Of a stretch of DNA of 64,000 nucleotides, positions 34,769 through 41,870 are shown piece by piece. The position numbers and the translations under genes were made by a program. The notes under the pieces were generated by a model. The model worked only from the letters and a program-made list of their open reading frames with translations. It was not told the DNA's origin and made no database searches. How positions within the stretch are numbered: position 1 is the first letter of the stretch; every line of letters begins with the position of its first letter. Source of the DNA: Plantibacter flavus (GTDB taxonomy: Bacteria > Actinomycetota > Actinomycetes > Actinomycetales > Microbacteriaceae); the NCBI RefSeq assembly GCF_900177615.1, contig NZ_FXAP01000002.1, positions 682,001-746,000 on the forward strand. Direction: 5' to 3'.

Positions 34769-35176
34769 ATGAGAAGTCATCACGTGAGCCGGGTCATCAG
34801 TGCCTCGCCGGATGCCGTCTACGAGTACGCATCGGACATCGACAACCTCCCGCGGTGGGCGGCCGGTCTCGCTCAGGCCGAGGTGGTCCGCGAGGGCGAC
34901 ACGCTGTTCGTCGAGTCGCCCATGGGTCGGGTGGAGGTCCGATTCGTCGAGCACAACCGACTCGGCGTGCTCGACCACGACGTGACCCTGCCGTCCGGGA
35001 CCGTCGTGACCAACCCCGTGCGCGTCCTGGCTCATCCGGAGGGTGCCGAGCTGGTGTTCACCGTGCGCCAGATCGAGCTGGACGACGCCGCGTTCGCGCG
35101 TGACGTCGCCATGGTCGAGGCGGACCTCGAGCGCCTCGATCAGCAGGTCGCTGGGCAGGCCGGTGTTCGTCGATGA
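34769..35176 (+). CDS. SRPBCC (START-like) family protein
   Basis: The 135-residue protein begins SRVISASPDAVYEYASDIDNLPRWA, the usual start of polyketide-cyclase/START-like domains, with a long C-terminal helix (DVAMVEADLERLDQQV). These proteins bind hydrophobic ligands; no catalytic residues are evident. Its end overlaps the beta-lactamase start by 4 bp (ATGA), an unusual coupling. Confidence 0.8.
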   Translation: MRSHHVSRVISASPDAVYEYASDIDNLPRWAAGLAQAEVVREGDTLFVESPMGRVEVRFVEHNRLGVLDHDVTLPSGTVVTNPVRVLAHPEGAELVFTVRQIELDDAAFARDVAMVEADLERLDQQVAGQAGVRR

Positions 35177-36123
35177 CGCGGAGCACCGGTGGCGTCGTCG
35201 CCGCCGTCGTCGCCGTCGCCCTGGCCGGTGGGCTGGTGCTCGGGCTCGTGGGGTGCGCCTCCGCTATTCCGTCCCCGTCGGCGTCGCCGAGCTCTCCAAC
35301 CTCGGCCCCACCGTCGGCCCCGCCCGCGTCGATGCCCGACCTGTCCGTCGAGTTCCAAGCCGTGGAGGCCGAGTTCAGCGCGCGCGTGGGCATCAGCGCC
35401 GTCGACACCGGGACCGGTGCCCGCCTGTCGTACCGGGCTGACGAGCGCTTCGGGTACGCCTCGACGATCAAGGCGCTCGCCGCAGCTGTCTTCCTCCACG
35501 AGGTGCGCGGCTCGGCGCGTGACGAAGTCGTCACCTGGTCGGCTGAGGATGTCGAGGCGGCCGGTTACTCGCCGGTGACGAGTGAACAGGTGGAGACCGG
35601 CCTCACCCTGTCCCAGCTTGCGGAGGCCGCCGTCCGGCGGAGCGACAACACGGCCCTCAACCTCGTCCTCGCCCGGATCGGAGGGCCGACCGCGCTGGAC
35701 GCCGCCCTCGTCGCGCTCGGCGACGAGGTGACCGAGGTCGTCAACGCGGAGCCGCTGTTGAACGTGATCGAACCGGGCAGCACCGATGACACCACCACCC
35801 CTGCCGCGTTCGCCGACGACCTGATCCGTCTCGTCGACGGCTCCTACCTGGAGCCCGCCGACCGGACGGCGCTCCTGGCGTGGATGGGCGGCAACGCGAC
35901 GGGCGACACCCTGATCCGGGCCGGTGCGCCGGCGGGATGGCAGGTGGCCGACAAGTCCGGGGGTGCGGGTGGGATCCGGAACGACATCGCGATCATCGAC
36001 CGGCCGGGCGGCGACCCGATCGTCCTGACCATCCTCACGAACACACTCGACCCGGACGCCGAGTACGACGACGCGTTGGTCGCGGAGGCGGCGAGCGTCG
36101 CGCTCGCCGCCTTCGATCGATAG
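35173..36123 (+). CDS. Class A beta-lactamase, lipoprotein
   Basis: The 316-residue serine beta-lactamase carries all class A motifs: S-T-I-K (Ser97, Lys100), S-D-N (157-159), omega loop EPLLN (Glu193, Asn197) and K-S-G (261-263). The signal VLGLVGC has a lipobox (Cys28), followed by a Ser/Pro linker, so the enzyme is probably anchored at the outer face of the membrane. It should hydrolyse penicillins, but the spectrum cannot be predicted. No LysR- or BlaI-type regulator is adjacent; translation is coupled to the SRPBCC gene. Confidence 0.93.
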   Translation: MTRSTGGVVAAVVAVALAGGLVLGLVGCASAIPSPSASPSSPTSAPPSAPPASMPDLSVEFQAVEAEFSARVGISAVDTGTGARLSYRADERFGYASTIKALAAAVFLHEVRGSARDEVVTWSAEDVEAAGYSPVTSEQVETGLTLSQLAEAAVRRSDNTALNLVLARIGGPTALDAALVALGDEVTEVVNAEPLLNVIEPGSTDDTTTPAAFADDLIRLVDGSYLEPADRTALLAWMGGNATGDTLIRAGAPAGWQVADKSGGAGGIRNDIAIIDRPGGDPIVLTILTNTLDPDAEYDDALVAEAASVALAAFDR

Positions 36124-36159
36124 CGGTCGCTCCCGGGAGTGTCCCTGCCGATCCCAGCC

Positions 36160-36654
36160 CTACGCCGCCGACCGCAGCTCCGGCAGGATCTCCGCCCGTC
36201 CGAACCGCCCCAGCAGGAGCAGCAGGAGCGCGCCGCCCGAGAGGAGCCCGTCCGCCACTCCGGCGGGTAGCAGGAAGATCATCAGCACCAGAGTCACGGC
36301 GCAGTTCACGAGCGACAGCGCGAAGCCCCACTGCCGATTGCGGAGGACCCCGATCGCTCCGATCGTCCTGAGCGCACCGAAGACGCCGCTCATGAGCATC
36401 ATGAGGCCGAGGTTGTCGTCGAGGTAGGGGAGCGCGAAGACGTGGGTCCCCGCCGGGAGGCCATCTGGCGCAACGCCGAGGATCAGCAGTACCGGCAGCG
36501 CCAGGGCGACCAGCCCCTCCATCAGGACACCCTGCAGCAGGAGCAGGATGCCTGCGGCTCGGAGCTGCCGACACCGCACCACCTGGTCGTGCCCCGAAAC
36601 TCGAGCGGGATCGGGCCCGGGTGGCAGTGTCGGTGATGCGGTTCGCTCGGCCAT
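36160..36654 (-). CDS. Hypothetical four-helix membrane protein
   Basis: The 164-residue product has a short soluble N-terminus, then about four helices beginning LRAAGILLLLQGVLMEGLVALALPVLL and ending with LLSGGALLLLLLGRFGRAE. ATG 36654 is chosen; the longer frame to 36903 crosses tandem repeats and another remnant. No known family. It is convergent with the beta-lactamase gene (36 bp apart). Confidence 0.65.
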   Translation of the reverse strand: MAERTASPTLPPGPDPARVSGHDQVVRCRQLRAAGILLLLQGVLMEGLVALALPVLLILGVAPDGLPAGTHVFALPYLDDNLGLMMLMSGVFGALRTIGAIGVLRNRQWGFALSLVNCAVTLVLMIFLLPAGVADGLLSGGALLLLLLGRFGRAEILPELRSAA

Positions 36655-36682
36655 ACTAGCGACGCTAGCCAGGTGGATGCGC

Positions 36683-36730
36683 CGGCACATCGACCATCCG
36701 GTGGATCGGCACATCGACCGTCCGGTAGAT
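36683..36730. repeat. Two tandem 24-bp repeats
   Basis: CGGCACATCGACCATCCGGTGGAT (first 20 bases identical in layout) is followed directly by a copy differing at two positions. Both end before CGGTGATCTG. They sit 29 bp upstream of the membrane gene start and just past a broken SDR remnant. They could be operator sites, or a slippage product at a recombination scar. Confidence 0.6.
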
Positions 36731-36767
36731 CGGTGATCTGTCGGATGCGAATCACCGACCCGCCAGG

Positions 36768-36881
36768 TCACGTGGCGGCGCTCGGACCGCCGCGGCGGGA
36801 CAACCCGATCACGTTCCAGCCGAGTCCTTCGAGATGAGTGATGAGGTTCCCGCCGATCACTCCGCGGGCTCCGACCAGAGT
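36768..36881 (-). pseudogene. N-terminal fragment of an SDR (PRISE-like) gene
   Basis: Reading the minus strand towards the TGA at 36768 gives TLVGARGVIGGNLITHL, then EGLGWNVIGLSRRGG and a stop after 37 codons. This is the NAD(P)-binding first beta-alpha-beta of progesterone-5-beta-reductase-like SDRs (GxxGxxGG, later Ser-Arg-Arg). No start codon exists upstream because the frame runs into the divergent ArsR gene, and the remaining 300 or so residues are absent. ArsR regulators often sit next to such SDRs, so a deletion has probably removed the regulated gene. Confidence 0.65.
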
Positions 36882-37177
36882 TGGATCTGGTGGCGGTCTT
36901 CAACGCGCTCGGCCACCCGACCCGCCTCGCGATCCTGGGCTGGCTGAAGGATCCCGAGTCGTTCCCGCCGCAGGATCAGCCGGCGAGCGAGGTCGGCGTG
37001 TGCCTCAAGCACATCCAGGCGCGGGCCGAGGTGTCGCAGTCGACCGCCTCGCAGTTCATGGCCACGCTCCAGCGCGCGGGCCTCGTGACCTGCACTCGGA
37101 TCGGTCAGTGGTCGCACTATCAACGCGACGAAGCTGCGATCGCGGCGCTCGGTCGGCACGTGTCGCTGGCTGTCTGA
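36881..37177 (+). CDS. ArsR-family winged-helix regulator
   Basis: The 98-residue protein opens MDLVAVFNALGHPTRLAILGWL, the standard ArsR/HTH_20 start, with recognition helix VSQSTASQFMATLQRAGL and a short wing. The metal-binding ELCVC motif is absent, so it is not a metalloregulator. TTG 36881 fits the family start, although the upstream sequence is odd because of the scar. Its former target is probably the SDR remnant on the other strand. Confidence 0.82.
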   Translation: MDLVAVFNALGHPTRLAILGWLKDPESFPPQDQPASEVGVCLKHIQARAEVSQSTASQFMATLQRAGLVTCTRIGQWSHYQRDEAAIAALGRHVSLAV

Positions 37178-37252
37178 ATCTCCACGGTGATCCACCGCCC
37201 GGGCTCGAGCGCCGACGAGCTGATGGTGCGATGGGGCTGGACATCGGGCGCG

Positions 37253-37271
37253 TGTAAACGTATGGTTTACA
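37253..37271. promoter_or_regulatory. Perfect palindrome just before a regulator start codon
   Basis: TGTAAAC-GTATG-GTTTACA has perfect 7-bp arms and ends 1 bp before ATG 37273. It is AT-rich in a GC-rich region, so it may combine an operator with part of the promoter. The downstream protein has an HTH, making autoregulation likely. Confidence 0.6.
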
Positions 37272-37272
37272 T

Positions 37273-37881
37273 ATGCAATTTAAATTGACGGACGTTCTCG
37301 CAGAACTGACGGCGCGTACCGAGAGGCTCCTCACGGCACCGATCCTCGGTGACCCGTCGGATCCGACCCGTCTGGTGCTCGGAGCGCTCAGTGTCCGCGA
37401 GAGCGCTGAACGCGTCGTCATCGCGGCGGTGCAACAGGCTCGCCGCGACGGAACCAGCTGGCAGGCCATCGGCGACGCCCTCGGCGTCACCCGGCAGGCG
37501 GCGTTCCAGCGCTACGGCAAACCCGTCGACCCACGAACAGGAGCTCCCATGGACACGACCCCGCTTTCCGACGCCGCAACACTCGCTACGACGGTGATCG
37601 ATGACCTCGCCGCCGGCCGATGGGAGGACGTGACCACGCGCTTCGACCAGACGATGCGCGACGGGTTGCCTGCGACCGCACTGGCTGGCGCCTGGGCCCA
37701 GATCGCCGGGCTGGCCGGGGTCTACGAGTCGCGCGGTGAGACCGTCGCCTCGAGGGCTGCGGACATCACCATCACGAACACCCCGCTCGCCTTCGAAGCC
37801 GGGGATTTCGTCGCCCGCATCTCGTTCCGCGACGACCGGACGATCGCCGGACTGCATATCCTCGACTCGGCGTCAGCATGA
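37273..37881 (+). CDS. HTH plus DUF3887 protein
   Basis: The 202-residue product has an N-terminal HTH (residues 45-82, GTSWQAIGDALGVTRQAAFQRYG, a sigma-70 region 4-like or RsfB-like helix pair) and a C-terminal DUF3887-like domain (DDLAAGRWEDVTTRFDQTM, then GVYESRGE and a beta-rich end with IAGLHIL). DUF3887 resembles the ketosteroid-isomerase/hydrolase-associated fold and may bind a ligand, so the protein is likely a small-molecule regulator. It overlaps the next gene by 4 bp (ATGA). Confidence 0.7.
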   Translation: MQFKLTDVLAELTARTERLLTAPILGDPSDPTRLVLGALSVRESAERVVIAAVQQARRDGTSWQAIGDALGVTRQAAFQRYGKPVDPRTGAPMDTTPLSDAATLATTVIDDLAAGRWEDVTTRFDQTMRDGLPATALAGAWAQIAGLAGVYESRGETVASRAADITITNTPLAFEAGDFVARISFRDDRTIAGLHILDSASA

Positions 37882-38273
37882 GCCGCTCCGACGGACGCAG
37901 GGGGGTCGTCGACATCGTGGTCGAGGGGGCGGATCTCGTCATCACGCCGCGAGGGTGGTGGGGATTCCTCAGTCTGCGTCGGCGGATCCGGGTCCCGAGC
38001 GCCGCGATCCTCTCGGCCGACGTCTCCGCAGATCCGACGGCCGAGGTTCCCGTTCGGTGGCGATCCGGTGGCACTGGCACGCTCATGATCCGCGCCGGGT
38101 TCTTTCGTGGCGCCGGCACGCGCTCCTGGTGGTGCTATCGCTACGGGCGGTCGGCGGTGGTCATCGAGCTGGAGCTGTCTCGGCTGCAGGCCCTTGTCGT
38201 CATGACCGACGACGATCAAGCGACGGTTGAGATGCTGCGGCGCGTGAACGGAGCGGCGCTGTCCGACCACTGA
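37878..38273 (+). CDS. Hypothetical PH-like beta protein
   Basis: The 131-residue product is rich in short beta strands (VDIVVEGADLVITPRGWWGF, then RRRIRVPSAAILSADV, and GTLMIRAGFF) ending in one helix, like bacterial PH (DUF1707/YokE-type) domains. It is translationally coupled to the HTH-DUF3887 gene. Its last codons L-R-R-V-N-G-A-A-L-S-D-H recur in a decayed copy at 39234. Confidence 0.55.
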   Translation: MSRSDGRRGVVDIVVEGADLVITPRGWWGFLSLRRRIRVPSAAILSADVSADPTAEVPVRWRSGGTGTLMIRAGFFRGAGTRSWWCYRYGRSAVVIELELSRLQALVVMTDDDQATVEMLRRVNGAALSDH

Positions 38274-38373
38274 CCGCGCCCGGATCGGCTCGCCACCAGG
38301 GCATCCCAGGTCGGCGGGTGCTGCTCGCCGTCTCAGATGGCCGGGTGTGATGCCCTGGGCCCAGCCATGAGTT

Positions 38374-38406
38374 GTTTCTTTGCAGGAAACGATATGATAG
38401 TTTCTT
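38374..38406. promoter_or_regulatory. GTTTC/GAAAC operator-like repeats
   Basis: GTTTC (38374-38378) and GAAAC (38386-38390) form an inverted repeat with a 7-bp gap; GTTTCTT recurs at 38400-38406. Between them lies TATGAT (38393-38398), a good -10. The sites precede a membrane gene and winged-helix regulator, which could bind here. The 157-bp gap from 38274 holds no gene. Confidence 0.45.
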
Positions 38407-38431
38407 CAGACGCAACGACTGGAGGTCCATC

Positions 38432-38875
38432 TTGAACCACGGAGACGCACAGGATCGGTTGAACGCCGCACGCGATGCCTCACGCCGAGCCGCTCGGCAG
38501 GGCGCCCTGGGCACGGCGATCATCACCGCGGTGCTCGTCATCGCCCTGGGGGTCGTCGTCGACCTCGACATGCTTTGGCTCCTCGGCATCGTAGCCCTCG
38601 GCTTCGTGGCGCTGTCCGTCAGTCGTCCGCTCAAACTGCGCCTCGACTGGTCGGATCGCGTCGGTGCGCTGCTCCTCACCGCGAGCGGTGTCGCCGTCGC
38701 GGCCGTGTACGTCCTCGTGCAGTGGGCCGCGCGCTCGGCAGACCTCGTGGCCCCGAACACCCTGTCGGCGCTTGCGGCGGCCGTGGTGGTCTTCGCCGCC
38801 TGCCTGCCGGCGCTCATCCGCCTCGCATCCGGTGGTCCGTCCGTCGGCGCCCGGCCCCGGACCGGCGATGCGTGA
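38432..38875 (+). CDS. Four-helix membrane protein paired with a winged-helix regulator
   Basis: The 147-residue product has an Ala/Arg-rich cytoplasmic N-terminus, two helix pairs (AIITAVLVIALGVVV, LLGIVALGFVAL, LLLTASGVAVAAVYVLV, LAAAVVVFAACLPAL) and a short tail. TTG 38432 is preceded by GGAGGT with good spacing, which decides the start. It overlaps the next gene by 8 bp. The pair membrane protein plus winged-helix regulator is common in actinobacteria, with unknown role. Confidence 0.7.
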   Translation: MNHGDAQDRLNAARDASRRAARQGALGTAIITAVLVIALGVVVDLDMLWLLGIVALGFVALSVSRPLKLRLDWSDRVGALLLTASGVAVAAVYVLVQWAARSADLVAPNTLSALAAAVVVFAACLPALIRLASGGPSVGARPRTGDA

Positions 38876-39194
38876 CGCCGACGGAGCCGAGGACGCCGCG
38901 GTCAGCCGCCAGGCGCTGAACCCGCTCTTCCACGAGCCCGCTCGCCTCGCGCTGCTGTCGGCGCTCGCTCCCGCCGAGTACGCCGACTTCGCCTCACTGC
39001 TGCGCATCACCGGCGTGAGCAAATCGGCTCTCTCGAAACATCTCTCGGCGCTGGCCGATGCCGGCGTTGTCGAGGTCGGCAAGAGCGACACGGACCGTCG
39101 TGGCCGCCGCGTCGCCCTCACCATGCAGGGGCGTGCCGCATTCGAGACCTACCTCGATGCGCTGACCGCCATCGTGCGCGACGCCCGCGGCTGA
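38868..39194 (+). CDS. Winged-helix transcriptional regulator (HTH_27/MarR-like)
   Basis: The 108-residue protein has PLFHEPARLALLSAL, recognition helix GVSKSALSKHLSALADAG and wing DRRGRRVALTMQGRAAF, the compact winged-helix group that includes YbzH and PadR-like proteins. It overlaps the membrane gene by 8 bp, so both are made together, probably with autoregulation at the GTTTC sites. Confidence 0.85.
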   Translation: MRDADGAEDAAVSRQALNPLFHEPARLALLSALAPAEYADFASLLRITGVSKSALSKHLSALADAGVVEVGKSDTDRRGRRVALTMQGRAAFETYLDALTAIVRDARG

Positions 39195-39233
39195 CCGGGG
39201 CTCGCTTCGTCCAGTGGCCGCGCGAGACCGCAG

Positions 39234-39275
39234 CCGCTCCGGTGCGTGAACGGAGCGGCGTCGTCCGACAACTGA
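39234..39275 (+). pseudogene. Decayed 3' end of a second copy of the PH-like gene
   Basis: In frame to the TGA at 39273-39275 the sequence reads P-L-R-C-V-N-G-A-A-S-S-D-N, against E-M-L-R-R-V-N-G-A-A-L-S-D-H at the end of the gene ending at 38273. About 33 bp are nearly identical in DNA. Upstream similarity is lost. A 9-bp inverted repeat (GCCGCTCCG, CGGAGCGGC) also spans 39233-39259, so part of it may now serve as a hairpin. Confidence 0.5.
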
Positions 39276-39352
39276 TGCCGGCGATCTTACGGAATGGAGA
39301 CAACCGAACGGATCGGCGCATGCCACCCTGCCGGTGCTGCGAAGGTCGGAGG

Positions 39353-40147
39353 ATGACCATCCCCATCGCAGTGATCGGCGGCTCCGGTCTCTCCACCCTC
39401 CTCGATCACGCCAGCGCGACGCCCATCACGGTCGCGACGCCCTTCCGGTCCGTCGAGGTGCTGATCGGCGAGCTCGGAGACCGCACGATCGCCTTCGTCC
39501 CCCGCCACGGAGCCGGACACGACGTCCCGCCCCACCGCATCGACTCGCGCGCGACGGCCTGGGCGCTCGCCAGCCTCGGCGTCCGTGCGATCGTCTCGAC
39601 TGCCGCCGTCGGTTCGATCAGTACGGCCCATCCGGTCGGGAGTCTCGTCCTCGTCGATCAGTACCTCGACCGCACGCACAGCCGACCGGACACCTTCTAC
39701 GAAGGGCCCGACGTCCAGCACCTCCCGTCAGCCGAACCGTTCTGCCCGCAATTGCGCGATCTGGCGGTGGAAACCCTCGGCGATGACGTCGTGGTCGGCG
39801 CCACGGTCGCCGTCATCCAGGGCCCGCGCTTCTCGACCCGGGCGGAGTCCCGGTGGCTCGCGTCGGCCGGTGCCCATCTCGTCAACATGACGCTGTACCC
39901 CGAGGTGGCGCTCGCCTCCGAGCTCAACCTGGGCACCGTCACCCTGGCGTTCGTCACCGACGAGGATGCGGGCGAGGACGCCGTCCCGGTGGACGCACCG
40001 CTCGTGTTCGCCCGGCTGCGTGAGGCGAAGCCCAGGATCGTCGACGCGGTCGAGCGCATCGTCGCCGCGATCCCCGCCGACTACCGGGCGCGTACGGCCG
40101 TCGACCCGGAGGCCGTGGCGCGCGTCCTCCAGCGGGAGACCACGTGA
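39353..40147 (+). CDS. MTAP-like purine nucleoside phosphorylase
   Basis: The 264-residue enzyme belongs to the MTAP/PNP group: IPIAVIGGSGLSTLL at the phosphate site, FVPRHGAGHDVPPHRI, STAAVGSISTAHPVGSLVLVDQ, GPRFSTRAESR, and VNMTLYPEVALASELN (methionine and Glu at the nucleoside site). Family members split 5'-methylthioadenosine or inosine with phosphate. It has GGAGG before ATG 39353 and overlaps a sugar epimerase by 4 bp, an arrangement shared, as I recall, with Rv0535-Rv0536 of Mycobacterium tuberculosis. Confidence 0.9.
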   Translation: MTIPIAVIGGSGLSTLLDHASATPITVATPFRSVEVLIGELGDRTIAFVPRHGAGHDVPPHRIDSRATAWALASLGVRAIVSTAAVGSISTAHPVGSLVLVDQYLDRTHSRPDTFYEGPDVQHLPSAEPFCPQLRDLAVETLGDDVVVGATVAVIQGPRFSTRAESRWLASAGAHLVNMTLYPEVALASELNLGTVTLAFVTDEDAGEDAVPVDAPLVFARLREAKPRIVDAVERIVAAIPADYRARTAVDPEAVARVLQRETT

Positions 40148-41193
40148 TCCTCGTCACCGGTGGTGCCGGGTTCATCGGCCGGGCCGTCGTGCGGGCGCTG
40201 GTCGGTCGCGGTGACCGGGTCCGTGTCGTCGACTCGCTGCGATCCGACGTCCACGGCACCAACCCGGCGCCGCCCGAACCCGGCGCGCAGTTCCAGCTCG
40301 GCGACCTCAGGGACCCCGCCGTCGTCGTCCGGGCGTTGGACGGAGTCGACGCCGTCCTGCACCTGGCGGCGAAGGTCGGCCTCGGGGTGTCGCTCGACGA
40401 CGCACCCGACTACATCGCGTCGAACGACCTGGCCACCGCTGAACTCCTCGCCGGGATGGCGAGAGCCGGCATCCCGAGGCTCGTCCTGTCCAGTTCCATG
40501 GTGGTCTACGGTGAGGGCGCCTATCTCGGAGCCTCCGGACCGGAGCGCCCCACGCCGCGCACGATCGGCGATCTCGAGGCGGGTCGGTTCGAACCGATCG
40601 GCTCCGACGGACGCGTGCTGCGTCCGGATCTCATCGTCGAGGACGCGACTCTCGACCCGCGGAACGTCTACGCCTCCTCCAAGCTCGCGCAGGAACAGCT
40701 GGCCTCCGCATGGGCACGCTCGAGCGCGGGCGTCTCCGCCGTGCTGCGGTACCACAACGTGTACGGGCCCGGTATGCCGCACAACACGCCCTACGCCGGC
40801 GTCGCGTCGTTGTTCCGCTCAGCCCTCGCGCGCGGCGAGGCCCCACGCGTGTTCGAAGACGGCCGGCAACGCCGTGACTTCGTGCACGTGGACGACGTCG
40901 CCGCCGCCAACGTCGCCGCCCTCGACTGGACGGCGGATCAGGCGCCCGGCGCGGTCCGCCCCTTCAACATCGGCAGCGGTACCGTCCACACCATCGGCGA
41001 CGTCGCGACGGCCCTCTGCGCAGACGACACCCTCCGGCCCGTCGTGACGGGCGAGTTCCGTCTCGGCGACGTCCGGCACATCACCGCGTCGTCCGAGCGT
41101 GCTCGGGCGGAACTCGAGTGGAGACCGCTCGTGCCCTTCGAGGACGGCATGCGCGACCTCCGGACGGCGCCGCTCCGCCGGGCTGCCTCATGA
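40144..41193 (+). CDS. NAD-dependent epimerase/dehydratase (GalE-like)
   Basis: The 349-residue extended SDR has VTGGAGFIG (residues 4-12), a catalytic Ser-Ser-Met-V-V-Y-G loop, VYASSKLAQE (Tyr and Lys) and RYHNVYGPGMP, the layout of nucleotide-sugar 4-epimerases or dehydratases. It is coupled to the MTAP-like gene upstream (GTGA) and to a glycosyltransferase downstream (ATGA), so it probably makes the donor sugar for a cell-surface glycan. Confidence 0.88.
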   Translation: MILVTGGAGFIGRAVVRALVGRGDRVRVVDSLRSDVHGTNPAPPEPGAQFQLGDLRDPAVVVRALDGVDAVLHLAAKVGLGVSLDDAPDYIASNDLATAELLAGMARAGIPRLVLSSSMVVYGEGAYLGASGPERPTPRTIGDLEAGRFEPIGSDGRVLRPDLIVEDATLDPRNVYASSKLAQEQLASAWARSSAGVSAVLRYHNVYGPGMPHNTPYAGVASLFRSALARGEAPRVFEDGRQRRDFVHVDDVAAANVAALDWTADQAPGAVRPFNIGSGTVHTIGDVATALCADDTLRPVVTGEFRLGDVRHITASSERARAELEWRPLVPFEDGMRDLRTAPLRRAAS

Positions 41194-41870
41194 CCGCGCG
41201 CGTCGACGTCGTGTTCCCGTGTCTCGACGAAGCGCAGGCCCTCCCGTGGATCCTCGACCGGCTTCCGGACGGACATCGCGCGATCGTCGTCGACAACGGC
41301 TCGACGGACGGCTCGGCGGAGGTGGCGCGACGTCATGGCGCGACGGTGGTCCACGAACCACGACGTGGCTTCGGCTCCGCAGCCCACGCTGGTCTCCTGG
41401 CGGCGACGGCACCCGTCGTCGCGTTCTGCGACGCGGACGGATCGTTCGACCCTGAGCATCTGGTGCTCGTCAGCGGTCCCGTCCTCGAGGGTGCAGCCGA
41501 CCTCGTGCTCGGCAGGCGCATCCCGGAACGCGGCTCCTGGCCGGTCCACGCGCGGATCGCGAACCGTGCGCTCGCCGGCCTCATCCGGCTTCGGACCGGA
41601 CTCGCCCTGCGCGATCTCGGACCCATGCGCGCCGCCGACCGCCTCGCACTGCTCGGCCTCGACCTGCAGGACCGCCGAAGCGGGTACCCGCTCGAACAGG
41701 TCCTGCGGGCTCGAGCGGACGACTGGCGGATCCGCGAGGTCGACGTGCCCTACCGCCCGAGGGTGGGCCGGTCCAAGGTGACCGGGACGCTGCGGGGCAC
41801 CCTGACCGCCGTATCGGACATGTCCCGTCTCCTGGCGGAGCAGCACGACCGCGCCGGTGCCGCCCGATGA
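41190..41870 (+). CDS. GT2-family glycosyltransferase (DPM synthase-like)
   Basis: The 226-residue GT-A protein has VVFPCLDEAQALPW, VDNGSTDGSAE, and FCDADGSFDPEHL (the metal-binding DAD). The later PLEQVLRARADDW and YRPRVGRSKVTGT match small polyprenyl-phosphate sugar synthases. It has no membrane helices. Likely product is a lipid-linked sugar for a neighbouring membrane glycosyltransferase. Overlaps by 4 bp on both sides. Confidence 0.9.
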   Translation: MTARVDVVFPCLDEAQALPWILDRLPDGHRAIVVDNGSTDGSAEVARRHGATVVHEPRRGFGSAAHAGLLAATAPVVAFCDADGSFDPEHLVLVSGPVLEGAADLVLGRRIPERGSWPVHARIANRALAGLIRLRTGLALRDLGPMRAADRLALLGLDLQDRRSGYPLEQVLRARADDWRIREVDVPYRPRVGRSKVTGTLRGTLTAVSDMSRLLAEQHDRAGAAR

